Assembly (NCBI GenBank): GCA_963920765.1
Contig: OY987247.1
Coordinates: forward strand, 5,614,471 to 5,678,470
Reading direction: 5' to 3'
DNA from: Ulota crispa
Taxonomy: Eukaryota > Streptophyta > Bryopsida > Orthotrichales > Orthotrichaceae
DNA: 64,000 nucleotides
In this document: positions 35,625-49,003 of the stretch, in pieces
Layout of the letters: each line of letters starts with the position of its first letter
Position numbering within the stretch: the stretch's first letter is position 1
Position numbers and translations under genes: made by a program
Notes under the pieces: generated by a model
Told to the model about the DNA's origin: nothing
What the model saw: the letters and a program-made list of their open reading frames with translations, nothing else
The model's database searches: none

Positions 35625-35735
35625 AGATCATGTTTTGCGTTTATCAGAACAGGTCTTGCGTTTACCAGAACAGGCTTTGTGTTTATCAGAACAGGGAGCA
35701 GGTTTATCAGAACAGCTTTAGCATTTATTAGAGCA
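35625..35735. repeat. Tandem GTTTATCAGAACAGG repeat in the 3' UTR
   Basis: Six imperfect copies of a ~21-bp unit (GTTTATCAGAACAGG plus a short variable part) begin about 20 bases after the stop of the plastid protein gene. They would be transcribed as part of the 3' UTR. Confidence 0.88.
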
Positions 35736-35899
35736 GGTTTGGGTACTTGCGTGCACTGTGGTAGGAGTTTGCTCTCATTTGAGAGATTCAATGGAGAGCT
35801 TTGAAAAGATTATTTCAATGCAGGGTTTTGAAGGGATCACTTTGGGTCACAAAAATCTAAAACAAAATTCGTTTGAGTGGCTATTTTTCTTGTTTAGTG

Positions 35900-36121
35900 T
35901 ATAGTGCATGGCACTTATAACCAACAACTATTGGCCAAACAAGAAATACTAAGGCACAACACATATACTCATTAGCTCAAAAGTAGTTCCACCACCAAGC
36001 AAGAGAAACCCTAAGCTTCATCTTGGTGGACTCGATTTTTTGATAACTTTTTTTTTAACAAAGCCTTAGGCTAACCACTTGAATTGGGAGTTGTTGGTTA
36101 TAAGTGTCATGCACCCTATGA
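35900..36121. mobile_element. Foldback MITE, GTGCATGGCACTTATAACCA ends
   Basis: A 30-base left end (containing GGCACTTATAACCAACAACT) is matched by AGTTGTTGGTTATAAGTGTC at the right, about 220 bp apart. It lies about 300 bp downstream of the plastid gene. The target duplication is unclear. Confidence 0.8.
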
Positions 36122-37146
36122 TAGAAATTTCTATACAACTAGCCGCTTGCTACGTTGCATTTGCCATTAGAATTTTATGACGATTTTCATATGTTAGGTA
36201 AAATGGAAAGGAAAAATTCCAATAAATTTTCAAACTGTATCTATGTGGTAATATCACAAAGACTATATATATGATATTATAGAGGTCGGGATGTGATGTT
36301 GCAGACGTCCTTGTGATTTTAGTAGTATGATTGTCCAAGGTGGGAGGTTGTTGGTAGACTGTTACTGAAGGGTACTTGTAGCAGAAAATTCCTGATTTTC
36401 CACTGAAAGGCCAGTGGCCGTTGAGGTTTTGAGAATTTTGATGTTGAAGGAACTCTGGTTTGAATGGCGGATTTCCCAAGAGTGGAATCAAATGGCTAAG
36501 TTTGATACTCTATGGACTTCCTGTTTTTTTGGCTTTTGAAAGTGACTATGGTAGATGTCGCTACTCTTTACTTGTTGAAAAAAAGGTTTTGGAAAAAAAA
36601 GGAAAAGAAGGAGAGGTTTCACTTTCAATCTGGCGCTGTGGGAAGAGAAACTATATTCCAGTGATGCTTGGATAAGATCAATGCCTTTTGGGCAAGAAAT
36701 AAACGTTGACCATATCCGAGCATTGACTGTAAACAAACAGTCTATTTACTTGGGCCCAAAACACACAAAAAAGTGGGTCCTTGACACTATCCAATCATTT
36801 TTTTTACAAATATTGACCATATCCAAGCATCATTGTATATGAACACATCCTTGCGCTGTCCATCTTTGCAAAACAAAAATTCCACTTTTTGAAAGTATAT
36901 AAAATGCTTTGAGTTTAATACTTTTGAAATGACTAATAAAAAGGTGTATGATATTTGAATGTACTTGAATTCAAAAATCGTTATTCCTTCATTTTTGACT
37001 ATTTTGTGGACCGCTATTATCATGTTCTTTTTAAGAACTAGTGAATCACTGGATTCACAAGGTTGTTTTGTTAATGATTCCAAGTAGACCCTCCAACGCT
37101 TTGAAGAGGACCTAGATTTTCAAACATTTGTGTTACCTCTTCACCC
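36122..37146. other. Intergenic repeat fragments, no gene
   Basis: The segment near 36678-36780 (containing GACCATATCCGAGCATTGAC and GTAAACA) has a diverged partner near 42527-42640 (GTCCATATCCAAGCAGTGAC). No exon is supported. Confidence 0.4.
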
Positions 37147-37526
37147 TTAACCCCTAAATGTCGAGGACGTTTTCATTGTCCATCATGGAAGATAAAAAAT
37201 TACTTCTTGAGATGCATTTTTTTTTTTTTGTAACCCAAATTGTGATAAGATTCAGAGACATGGTCTTAGCTCCCAAGCTGCCCTTCTTGCAATTTTTATG
37301 AGGGCACCATGCACTGTCAACTTTTCCAACTTTTTGAAGCAATACTACTGGTGCCCATGTCCAAAACATTGTACACTACTGCATAAAAACAACAAGGTAA
37401 TTTGCACTAACGTGAGGCAAACCCGGTGGACCCCTTGCTGGGTCAACACGTCAACTCTCTCAAAAATCTTGTACATGGCCAAATGGCAGTAGGGTGCATG
37501 TGATCCATCAGTCCTTTAAGGGTTAA
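37147..37526. mobile_element. TTAA-flanked element, candidate piggyBac-like MITE
   Basis: Bounded by TTAA at 37147-37150 and 37523-37526, with inner ends CCCCTAAATGTCG and the complement of CCCTTAAAGGACTG. End matching is partial, so it is weaker than the T1 family. Part of its interior (AACCCAAATTGTGATAAGATTC) reappears near 37840 in a diverged copy. Confidence 0.55.
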
Positions 37527-37628
37527 ATGCCAAAGAAGCTGTTTCTTTGTCCCTCAATAACAAAAAAATCCTCTAGTATAGGATAGGAAAAAGCTGATTT
37601 TTATTTGATTTTTTTTCAGTGATCACGC

Positions 37629-37768
37629 ATTACAAGAAAATAGGACCCAACCAACAATATTGTGTTCATTCAGATCTCTTGATTAGGACATTTTGGACAT
37701 GATAGTGTTGATTAGGACATGTTTGTGTTGATTAGGACCATTTGATTAGGGTAAATTTTCTTCTAGTG
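37629..37768. mobile_element. Short CACTA-derived element
   Basis: Left end CATTACAAGAAAAT and right end ATTTTCTTCTAGTG resemble CACTA termini with one or two changes, 140 bp apart. It contains three GTTGATTAGGAC-like direct repeats. No clear target duplication, so it may be a truncated remnant. Confidence 0.5.
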
Positions 37769-40608
37769 GATCATAAACACATAGTCAATTATGGAAGGCA
37801 AAATATAACCTTGCCAAATGCACTAAATTTTAAGTAATCCAAATTGTGAAAAGATTCACAAACATTATGTTAGGTTCCATATTGCCTTTCTTGTAATTTT
37901 CATAAAGGCAACATGCAATATTGACTTTTGCAACTTATGAGCACTTGCCACACCACTATAGAGCATTGTAGAGGGGTAGGAATGATGACTAGCCGGGTAT
38001 TTAGGGTTTAACCTTCAACCCCAATACAATTAACACTTGAAAAGGATGAAGAAAAAACAGGAACAATAAAGGGTTTAATTTTCCAAATGAAGTGTAAATC
38101 TCCCTTTCACACCTCAAACTGCTTCAAAGGTGTTAAGCCAATCCTGTCTGTAACTTATCTATACGATTGTGATAAAAATCTTAAGATGATTGTACATATT
38201 TATGATGTATAATGAACTTGTGAAATCGTAATTTGTTACTGTCATAAAAGCGTCATTGCAAATTTCATTAGTTTCACCTTTGACTGATAACCCAAAGATA
38301 TCTATTTTTACAAAAAATGTCATTACTTATTAAATAGATTTCTAGATTTTTTAGTAGCCCCATGTTTATGCCTCTATTGTTTTGAAAAATAAAACTAGGC
38401 TTTCACTCGTTTAAAAATGCAAATTCTAGCTACACCATCCAATACATTTAAGTACACAAGATTTGGACATTTCTTTTTTAAGATAGTGCAATGACTTTTG
38501 TTCAATTATGAGTATTTAAGAATGCTACACATACATTAGAACTCCTTTAAACTAATATCCTCTAAACTAATATCTCACATGTTCCAACACTACTTACCTC
38601 ACTATAACCTCTACAAATTAGTGTACCCACCCAATCCCAAGCATATTAGTTTAGAGGACTTCTACTATACTAACTATATAGAGGAAAAGACATATAACTT
38701 TGATAACTTCAATTTCATGACTAAAGTAGAGGAGATTGCTAAATACATCATACACTTTTGCTACATCCACCACATTGTATCATCTTTAACCCATAAGAGC
38801 TCAAGCTTGGGGAGAGCAGTGAGCGGTATCTATGGAAAACTACATGCAAACAAATGAAAGGGAGCCAAAAAAACAATTGAAGTAAAAATTATAATTTTTT
38901 TATACTATAATGTACAAAAATGCCATGACATGTCTTTAAACCACTATAGGGTATAGTAAAATAGGTCCAATTAGAAAAAAAATAGACTTAGGATACCCTT
39001 CTTTTTATTTTATTTTTTGGCCAAAAATATTAAATGATAGTGTTGCCTAGTGAGTGGCATATTCAAAGTGTTCAATAAATATACCTTCCTTGTAAATGAG
39101 TGTCATTAACAATTTTTACTGAAGATACAATAGTAGTATTGACTACACTTTTCTATTAAGTTCTAGTTGTAAGTAGTCATTAGTGGAGGAAAAAAAAGTT
39201 TGAAAGAAATTTGATGTTAGACAAAAATTTTAGTATAATTTTTTTAATCAAAATTTTCATATCAATTTAGAATTATAAGTAATGCAAGCCTCCTCTCTAA
39301 TAACCCAAAGTAGAAAATCATATAATGATAGCGTATTTAAAAATAAATAAAAAGAAGTAACACCCCCTAAAAAATACTTGGTGTTTGCACCTTTCCCTTT
39401 TTTTACACACTGATCCCCACAAGAGCCCAAGTCGTTTTCACCAAAATTAGGGTTTGAGAAGACCTACAAATTTCATGAAGTGTATCTTGATCATTTGAAT
39501 GATTCACAAATAGTGACCATTGAAAATAGTGGAATACTTACTTAGAAGTTGACTTGCAAATTTTGGGAATAATTGATTGTGAGAAATGGGAGATTATAAC
39601 ATTTGATCAAATAACATGTGATGTCAAATTCTCATTTTTGGCAAGTAGTTTCTAATTGTTAATTTTTATAAAATCTAAAAGTCCTTGTTTCACCTTAAAT
39701 TTGTGAGTAGCAATACTAGATGTAAATGCACACCTACAAATTATTGAAGGTTGTATTCCTTTATATGCTAAGTTTTGAGGCTTTGAATTGCTACTGTGCA
39801 AAAAATGGTGACCAACATGATGAGTGAGGGATATCACAACAAAGGATTGAAACATGCTTGAACCTTTGTTGGCCAATCTCCCACCACCACAAAATGTGAG
39901 CAAGTAAGCTAGCAATGAATATCAATTGCTTGTAGCTTGTAAGATGCTATACGCCACTTTACTTTGTATGGTATTTTACCGAATCAAGGCTCTTGAGGCA
40001 CTTGTATGACATTTGGCTCACTTTACCATTACTCTACTTGCATGAACCACTTGAATACCTTAATAAGTGTAATTTATGGCAAGATCAAAAAACTAGATTT
40101 GGTGCTTCAAAGTGGCTTGCAAAATCACGTGAATACACTTTCGGTCATCTAGGGAGTTCAAGGGTTGAGAGTTCCATAAAGAAAAGAAAAAACAACTTTC
40201 ATATTTATTAAATGACCATTTCGTGATGAGCTTGCTAAAAATACGCGTATCTTCGGTCCCAAAACATTGTCCACTCTTCCCTTTCTTTTGTCATTTACTT
40301 GGCTTAACTTCCATAACTTTGGGTATTTATAGTCCTCAATAAGTACGTCTAGCATCATTATTAAACGGTCATTCAACATATATGAAATTTGTTCTTTTCC
40401 TTGTGGAACTCCTAAACATGATGTAATGTGGTGGATTTAACAAATGAGTGTGGTGAATATAGCAATTCCTTAAGTATATCGGCAATCTTTATTTTTGTAG
40501 ATACTTTAAATACCTATAACTTCCTTGTGTAAGAAGAAGATAAACAGAACAATATGAGGTTTGTTGGCTCTCATCAACAAGGGAGGAGGCTTTGCCTCAA
40601 GGAGGAAC
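37769..40608. other. AT-rich intergenic stretch, no gene seen
   Basis: Only short frames without splice context. A diverged duplicate of the 37190-37400 sequence occurs at about 37790-37990. Nothing else can be supported. Confidence 0.4.
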
Positions 40609-40907
40609 TAAGGTAGGAGCACCCATAACAGTCACCTCTGAAATCCTGGAAAATCTGTGGAATTGAATAGATGTAATGACAAGGATGTACAACATGTGAA
40701 CATGAAATCTTAAAAGTGGTTATGGGTGCAATGGTTGTTTGCTCTTTAAAAATTCACAACTTATTCTCACATTATCCAAATAATACATTCAAAAGTGCAA
40801 ACTAATTTTTTTCTGTTCATAATAGGATCTTATAATTTGCTAGTTGCTTGTTAATAGTCATCATGTTCAAAACCCTTAGTTTGACGTTTATGGGTGCTCC
40901 TACCTTA
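40609..40907. mobile_element. TA-flanked MITE, AGGTAGGAGCACCCATAA ends (family M-a, copy 1)
   Basis: The ends AGGTAGGAGCACCCATAA and TTTATGGGTGCTCCTACCT lie between TA dinucleotides (40609-40610, 40906-40907), as in Tc1/mariner-type elements. A diverged copy in the opposite orientation lies at 63241-63566. Confidence 0.78.
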
Positions 40908-41197
40908 CTTGCAAGAACTTTGAATAAGGTAGACAGATCCATACGCAACCATTTAAGAATTTGGGTACCTCAATCTCTCCAAAAATTCAAGTAAACAATC
41001 CATTGGGTTAGCCTTCCAACAAGCTATCATGGAACTTCATTTTTGTGGGAAAAAGTATTATATAATATTTTATAGTAAAGGGCAAAGTTGCAACTCATTG
41101 GGTTCGTAAAAGCAACTCTAGACTAGGCTTGAAACTGCTTGAATGTGTTCCCATAATGGCACTTGACAGTCCCAATCCCAACCCTCCAAAAGTAGCT

Positions 41198-41593
41198 TAA
41201 GGTAGGAGGCTCAAAAAGCAACCCTTGAAGGGTTGATGTGCTTTTTCATGGTCATCCCTAGACCAAAAGATTTTTGAGTAATTTTTAGACAAAGATAAAC
41301 GAATGCTAAATGTACCCCTCCTCTTTTTTTAAGGCATTATTGAATTGTTGATGAATTTTCAAATTTTTTGTAGTAGGTACTCAATTAGGATTCTAGATTT
41401 CCCATAAACCATCCCCTGTAAATGTATAAAGAGATTAGGTGAATTCAAGACTTGTGATTGGCTCTTGCAATAAAAGACATCGTTTCTTTTAAGACTAGGG
41501 GAGAATCCATTCAAATACCACCTCATATCCATTCTTGAGTTCCCTATGGGACTCATTAACTGACAAAGGTTGCTTTTTGAGCCTCCTACCTTA
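41198..41593. mobile_element. TA-flanked MITE, AGGTAGGAGGCTCAAAAAGC ends
   Basis: An essentially perfect inverted end of about 26 bases (AGGTAGGAGGCTCAAAAAGC, continuing AACC) lies between TA dinucleotides. The outer AGGTAGGAG is shared with the neighbouring TA elements, implying the same transposase type. Confidence 0.85.
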
Positions 41594-41749
41594 GTGACTA
41601 ACATGTGGGAGAACTTGCTTATTCAAGCAATGTTTATTGCTCCACTTTCGGTTCAAGAGTGGACAGGAATGGGTGTGTCTACCCTAAATATACCTTTTTC
41701 AAAAAGAGCCACAAAGAACCTCTCTAGCAACTAGATTAAATAGTGCAAT

Positions 41750-42181
41750 TAAGGTGGAGGCACTCATTGCCAACAACACCCCATACCCAACCAATAGGGT
41801 GCGCTATTTCAAATATTAGCAGAAATAAGTGCTTTGGAATGCATTTTTCTATCTTTTTCAAGGTTGGGACCCCTCAAGTCATGCCACATGTCCCAAAATA
41901 AGGTAAGAAGTAATGAGCAAAAAGCAGTTTGGCTATTATCAAAATTGCATGAGTCTAGAGGTTGGCAATAGGTTCGAAGCACTTTTTGATATTCAAATTT
42001 CACAATAATTTCAAATTTGCAAATAAAATTGTAAAAAATTTGCAATCTCATTATTTCTTATCTTCCTACATGGTAAAAATATTTGTTGCCTCATACTCTT
42101 TGTAGTTTGTTGCAGGCTCATACTCTTTGTAGTTTGTTGCAGGCTCACTTTAAATTACTGAATATGGGTGCTGCCACCTTA
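41750..42181. mobile_element. TA-flanked MITE, AGGTGGAGGCAC ends (family M-b, copy 1)
   Basis: The ends AGGTGGAGGCACTCAT and GTGCTGCCACCT lie between TA dinucleotides. It matches 61852-62255 in the same orientation across most of its length (CAACCAATAGGGTG, TTTTTCAAGGTTGGGACC, CATGCCACATGTCCCAAA). A 27-bp unit, CTCATACTCTTTGTAGTTTG plus TTGCAGG, is duplicated in tandem at about 42091-42145. Confidence 0.8.
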
Positions 42182-43861
42182 TATTATCTTAACAATTAAA
42201 TTGCCACACTCTACAAAGTTACCTCATGGCTCATTACTTGGACACTTAGACACTCTCTAAAGAGTTCATAGAGTTCACATCCTCAAAGCTACTTTGTTTC
42301 TGTTTTTGAGTGCATGTCATTTTCGAATCCCATATTGTTGTTAAAAAGATTTATTGCAATAACTATTGATGATACTATTCTTCTAGTATGAATGTTGAGA
42401 AATTTGTGCAAGGCAAACTAGGTGCACTATGATGTATGGAATAGGTACTTTTGGGATCTTACTTGTGACAAATACTAGTAGTTGTACTTGCTAAACAGGA
42501 CAATTTCCACTATATTTGTATAAGGTCAATGCCTAAGGGCAAGGAAATAAATCCTGTCCATATCCAAGCAGTGACTGTAAACATAGATTTCTCTTAAGTA
42601 GGCCCAGAACAAAAAAAATAGAGGTTACACAATCCAAACATTTCACTTACAAAGTTTGTTGCAACTAGCAGCCACTCGTCCCAAAAATGATTAGGTCACG
42701 TCATGAAGATTCTCACTTCTCTTTTCCTGTCAAAATAAGAGAGCGCTAGACAAGGATTCTCTACAGTGTTTCAAAAGCAAACAGACTGTTCCATATTAAT
42801 AACCAGAAACCAAATCTGAAGCAAATGAACATCATATACAAAGCACGACACCCAATGAGAACAAAACGAAGTGAATGATCATCAAATTCCGACAACATAG
42901 AAGGCTCCAAATTTGAGAAAGAAGAATCAAATGAGTTGAAAATGAAAATATTAGTGTCTGAGACACAAATCAACATCTTCTCCAAACAGCTTTAGTACTT
43001 TTAAGTTCAGTGCACGAAACAGATACAAACTTCGCTAGGGTAGACAAATACGAGAAAGTAAGTTCGTAAGTAGCAAGTCCGCTCCTAGTACCAGAGATGT
43101 TATCAAAATCACAATGGCAAAAAAATTATATTTCGGCGAGTCCTAGCTTTCACATAAACATACAATGACTATTGGTAATGGGTGAGGGCCAACTAAAAGC
43201 TAGCACCTCCTACCAGTCTTCACAAGGCAGAACAAGAGTATAGCGACAAAAATCTGCGTTACCCATGGCAGAAGTGTCAGGTAAAAAGACTCTATTCTCG
43301 TCGATCATCTGCAGTTGCTACCGTAATCATCTGCACGAGGCGTTCTAAAAATGTAATCCTACCATTTTAGACTGCATCAGTCTCTACAAAGGCCTACCAA
43401 ATATATACGTCTTGGGGTGCTTATCAACAGCACTCACCTTATTCCGCCTTTCCAATTGCTCGATCACACCCACACAAAATCTTACATAACTCCGGCGTAT
43501 TTGTTTCCCACATCAATGACACCCCTCTGATCACTTCCTAAATCGTATTGCTGGCCTTACTGTGCCACATGTTTCTAATAACCCTACTCAGGTTGAACTG
43601 AAGTTAACTAAATTCAAAACATAGCTGCAGATATTTCCAAGCATGTCTAAAGTCCTAACTTTACAAGCTACATCATCCCTAAGCCCTAGCAAACGTTGAA
43701 GGAGAAGGGTGGATGGATATAATCTTCGACAGTGTACAAAGAACAGCACATTCAAGGCAGAAAGAGGGGAAGTGTCCTCAAGGACTTACTTTGAAATGAT
43801 GCCGGCCACTTGGTTGTTGTGTTGAATAGGGCCCCATTAGTTGGGGGTGGACAAGGATGTG
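42182..43861. other. PAT1 downstream region
   Basis: The right part (about 43000-43861) is less AT-rich and probably includes the PAT1 3' UTR. The left part holds the repeat fragment related to 36678. No other gene is seen. Confidence 0.45.
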
Positions 43862-46800
43862 TCATCCGCGGACAGTGGCAGTGTTACTGGCATGGCTATC
43901 CGCCGACGCTCCCTGGCTGGGGATTCCGCTCATCGCCCCTGCTCGGTTAGTAATAAGGTCATACAACAACTTCCTCTGTTGTTCGCTGGTATGCGGGAGA
44001 GTGGCTTGAAGTAGCTCCACAGGGATTTCTTTCTTCAGAGCTTCATCCGCCGCCGCATTGATAGCCGGAATGTTTCCGGGGTACAACATCATGAGAGAGT
44101 GTATCACACTATCGTACTTGTTGGTACAGTATTTTGTCAGAAGAGAAAAAAACGCGTCAAAGGCGTGCTGCCATATCGTGAGGCTCTGTGGAGTGTGAAA
44201 GGCATGTCTGTCCCTTCTTACCATGGTTGCCCGCTCTAAAATGTTTCTAAGAATCACGGTGGCCCCATCACCTGCTGGAGCGCCCATCGGACGAAGAGGA
44301 GTCGTCTCGCTTGCCAACACCACCGAGAGTAAGCAACCACTCAAGGACGGAAGGTCCATACTCAACACAGCCACGGCAACGGAGTTGGCCAACGCCGCCG
44401 TCGTGGCAGCCGCACCAGCATCAGATTGAGGGCCGTTGAACAGAAACCGCAAGTGCCGGGACACGGCCATACACACTATCTGTACAAGTTCACTTCCAGG
44501 GTTCAGCAACTGGAGGTACCTCGTCAGGAGCTTCTTTCCCTTAGGTAGAGACACCAATCGCAAGAACACAAGGTCATCCTTCGGGTTCAGCCCTACAAAG
44601 CGCCCATTGATGCGATTTCCCAAGTCAGTTGAGTTCCCCATTAGATCCGCCAGTTGCAGCGACGATGCCAGTCCTTCGAGAAGAATCTGGCGACGCCTGC
44701 GCAGCTGAACGCCTCCATCAGGATGTTGCTGAACAGCCAATAGCCTGTCTATATCGTCCACATCAAGTAGGAGGCAGAGACCATCCTCAATTGCAATTCG
44801 GGCTGCTAGCATGGGCTCTTGCTCTAGAGGCCTTTGCGGTGACATTCCTTCAACACCCAAGTCTCCATTGATGTGGTCACTCATGATCATTCCATCGGAA
44901 CGAGCTGAGTCAACTTCAAGAAGAGGTCGAGGTCTGCAATTGGACGGTAGAATGAAATGTGAGCAGAAACTACAAAGTTTAGGTTCGTGGGACAAAAACA
45001 ATTCGATGGAAAGTGTACAATGGAACCTAGGGCAGAACTTTGATATTGGAACTGTACCTCCGAATCGAAGAATATGGGACTCTGCCCAAGGCATCCACTT
45101 GGAGGAATGCGTGCGGCTCTGCCACTGCCCTCGCATGAGATGGCATGTCACGAGGGTGCGAAGGTGCAAAGTGGCGACGCCCATGCGGAGTGCCTCCAGC
45201 TAATTTGGCCTGCACGGCTTGATGATAATAATCATCAATGTAAGGGTCACTTCCATGTGTAGCAGCCCACTGAATCCTTACGATATTCTCGATCTCATCC
45301 GCAGTCATGTATTTGGACCGGAACTGCTGCCATCCATTCGGACCTCCCCTGCCTGCATGTATGCACACGGTCAGCCACGGCCGTCGTAAACCAATACTTG
45401 GACGCCCCCATCAAAAATCTAATGATCAAGAGAATAAAAACAAAAACAAAAACCTCCAACTAGGCAAACCTCAAAGGGAAGAGTATCTGTAAGACTGGTT
45501 GCTTCATTTTTACTCGTGACAAAAAAAACTTGGACACTGCAGTAGAAAAACAACCCCTACTGCTCTCAATGTCACTTATTCCCGAAGACACAAGAAACCA
45601 CTTAACATTTACACAACCAGGCAAATAGTGATCTCCAGTTTGAGAACATTGTAAGCACCTCCGAGACTTCCGTCCGAAGGAAGGTTCTGCTGATGGAATC
45701 GATGGTGCGGATGCCGAGGGCGAAATTGCGGGTCAAACCGTTGTTCCCTTTGGTCCCAGAACTCACGCGTCATCCCAGCCTCGTTCATCTTCTGCATGAG
45801 ATGATCTGAACCAGGTGGTGGAGAATTCCCATACGGCATTTGGGCATAAGATAAGGGCGGACTGGAATGCAGGGGGGTTTGTTGCCTATTATTATACTGC
45901 AACATTACCTGGGGAGGCATTAGTGGCATTTGCTGAGGTACAGAGTTCCCAGGCACTGATGGTCCTGTGGGTCGTTGCGCCCATGGCCCAGCTTGCGGTT
46001 GCGCAGGAGGTAACATGTGGCCCGTGGAAGTGAAAGGTGATTGCCCAGAACCATACACCATGTGGGCAGGAATGACTCCTCCACTAAGATGAGGAACAGC
46101 AGGGGGAGCAGCCATAGATTGTCTATACTGCCCTGACTGAGGACCAGGCGGAGTTGCAGATCTCTGCACAGATTGCAGACGTTTCCAGTCTACTATTAGA
46201 TTGAAGTGTTTCTCAACCATTCAAGTTCTTGATATGCATGATAGATCTTTGTTCACCAAACATCGCCCTAAACATCCAGTTGCAAAGAGCATATACCTGG
46301 TGTGGCTGCCTGGAAGTAGGATAAGACCCTGCCATTGCATTCGGAGGTGACAGGTGCGCCAAACTGGGATCACCACCCCACCATCGCTGCTGCTGAGGTT
46401 GCGTTTGCCCTAGTTGGTGATGAGCAGGAGGTCCCAAGGAGACGGCATCAAAATCGGTTCCTTGAACAGCCTGCTGTTGATAATTAGGCCACCACTTCCT
46501 TCCTCCAGCCTCCATTTCCTTCTCCAATATTGGCCGGTCTCGCCAGTTAGGAGCAGGGCCCCCCTCAAATGATCGTTCTTGTGGTGCCCCAGCTGTAAAT
46601 CAAAGAGGTATTACATTTGTAAGATAGCATCAAAAAAACATGAAACAAGCTGTACAAAAATTTCGAAATAAGAATTATCTTAATCTTACCATCTCTGCCT
46701 GCCAGAAACTGTCGTCCTTCATCCAAACCACTTCGTGCCACTTCTTCCCTTTGAGGAGGTGCACTGCTAAGCTGTGATCATTCAATCAGCAAAACGCTTG

Positions 46801-47489
46801 AATAAACTTTTAAGCCATTACTCGTCTTGAATTGGTTGAGATTTCGCCATCAAAAAGACAACTAAAATAAAGGCCAAGCACCGTCAACTCACGCTCAGAA
46901 GAAAATCACATTTTAAATAGATACTCTGAGATTTAGGATGCGAAAACTAAATAGTATCTTACCTTGGCAAACGACGAAGTGAGATCTGACACACTGTCCC
47001 ATTCGGGGGAGACTTCAGCTGCAGATACCTGAAGAACCACAATCTAATATCAGTAAGAATGCGACTACTAAAGACAAAATCCATCCAAATTACCAGATAC
47101 ACACTAAGCTCCAGTTATAGGAAACTAACCCGCTCACGTTCCGCAAGGGCGTCGAGCGTATCCTCTCCATCTTCAAGTTGCTCACCACCGTCTTCTTCAT
47201 CCAAACCTCCTAATTCAACTTCATCGGATACAGTTCGACCAAAAAACGCATACTGAGAAGCATCAAAGAACTCATCGCCTGCGTTCAACAAACGGGCTTA
47301 GTCACCAATCAACATCCATCAACATGCTGCTTGTTAACGATACAATTATCCCGAGCAGATTATACTCCACAACAACAAATTCGCGAAGGCAGTGCACTTA
47401 CGATTTGAGCGAGAAGGAGGTAGCGCACTGCTACTATGATTGTCTTCACTGGCATCCATTGTGAGACTCTTCTCACCAGACTGCTGCAT
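43862..47489 (-). CDS. PAT1: PAT1-family mRNA decapping activator
   Basis: PAT1 bridges deadenylation and decapping: it binds the LSM1-7 ring and DCP2 partners in cytoplasmic P-bodies. Exons 47489-47402, 47278-47130, 47028-46963, 46771-46690, 46592-46297, 46163-45659, 45352-45058 and 44933-43862 join in phase to about 850 residues, close to plant PAT1 size. The N-terminus carries the conserved block DEFFDASQYAFFG, then VELGGLDEEDGG and WDSVSDLTSSFAKLS. A long Pro/Gln-rich middle follows, then FRSKYMTADEIENIVRIQWA and DPYIDDYYHQA. The C-terminal domain has PLEQEPMLAARIAIEDGLCL, LLDVDDIDRLL and GGVQLRRRRQILLEGLA. A second in-frame Met at 47459 (MDASEDNHSS) is an equally plausible start. The protein ends HASNTATVRG. 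Confidence 0.93.
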
Positions 47490-48532
47490 CCTCGCACGTT
47501 CTCCTTGAAAACCTTTTCACCAAATGAAATATTCACAGCTAAAATTCCTATATCTACACCTTCTTACAATCGAGTGTCACCGCGACCTTCTCAATGACAA
47601 AAGATTTAACACCAAAAAGAGCCAGACGGCTGCTGCCTCGAATGTGCTGATGTGAAACGAGGGAACCACCAGCCTGCACAAACACTAGAAGATCATTATG
47701 TAGTGCACAATATAAACTCATGGACGATAAACAGAACCATATATTGAATATACAAATTATGCAGAACGATTAGATACTCAGCTGGAAACGACTTAAACCT
47801 GAACTGAGACGATATTGCGCAAAATCTGGCTCTCTTAAACATTCAAATAGTCAGTAAGAAACATGTTCTTTGGGTACACATGCCCAAACGAGAACTCATT
47901 GTTCACAAAACCAGTGTACGGCTCAAACAAACACACATAAAAAACACAGCACTTCCCGACAGGATCATAAAGCGTCAATGACATAACAAACATGTCCTTC
48001 AAAACTGGCGTTACCTATTCAAATGAATCCGTCAATTGAGAAGCCAAGCAGAATATAAAGTAACCAGAGCAAGTAAATTACAAAGGAGAGATATCCAGCT
48101 TATTACCCGCGAACAACAGTAAGAGAATATATAACGCAAAAAACTGCGCCGATTTCCAAATACAACCAAGTGACGGATTTCACCATCACATGGTTAAAGA
48201 AACATCAGGTACTACAAAAGAACAAACAGTCGAAGGAAAAAATCCGAAGCGTTGATAGGTGTACAAACGGTAGTCCCGAAAGTCCAGCTTAAATATTGAG
48301 AGGCTTAGCACATGAGACAGAACTCTGCCATCGAATTATATTGCAACTCAAACGTAATCGCACACTTAAATAAGACCTCACTAATATGCGAGTGCATTCT
48401 ACAAATGCGAAACATGTGGTCAAAAGAAGCATCTGAAAGAGCTCACAAACAGCACCAACACAAACTGAAACCATTACAATAACCTCAGACCACATTAGAC
48501 ACACAATCCTACTCACCGTAATACCAATTCCA

Positions 48533-48780
48533 GAATTCAAAAATGAGCACACAAGACGAAAATCCGTTCGTAGACATGAAAACCTGTTCAAACAAAGTTT
48601 CCACGAACACAATTTCTATTGAAATACCACCATAACGAGCGAAAAGCGCCATAGCCAAATTCAAAAATGAGCACACCAGAAAATCCGTTCGTAGACATGA
48701 AAACCTGTTCAAACAAAGCTCCCAACGAACACAATTTCTACTGATAAACTACCATAACGAGCGAAAAACGCCATAGCCAA
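48533..48780. repeat. Two-copy tandem duplication, ~123 bp
   Basis: AATCCGTTCGTAGACATGAA, AACCTGTTCAAACAAAG, CGAACACAATTTCTA and ACCATAACGAGCGAAAA occur in the same order twice in direct succession. It lies within the presumed PAT1 leader intron. Confidence 0.9.
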
Positions 48781-49003
48781 GCTCCAGAACACGATGCCCT
48801 AAAACCTGATATACCGCCGCATAAACCTCAAAAGCAGCAAACACAAAACCTCGCGAAGATCTTACAACAAACAAACAAACAACCGCTTAACCACAAAAAC
48901 AAAACAAACACATCTTCATCAAACACAAGCAAGCACCTCGACACTCAATTCACGACGACAATCGTTACGATCCGGTCCACCAAATCCCGCAATTCCACCC
49001 TCC

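Noticed and set aside
45609-45658. Extension of PAT1 exon 6 to ATG-proximal sequence ending ICLVV
   Set aside because: A GTAAAT donor exists, but the donor at 45658 with the acceptor at 45353 keeps phase and gives a more PAT1-like sequence without the hydrophobic tail.
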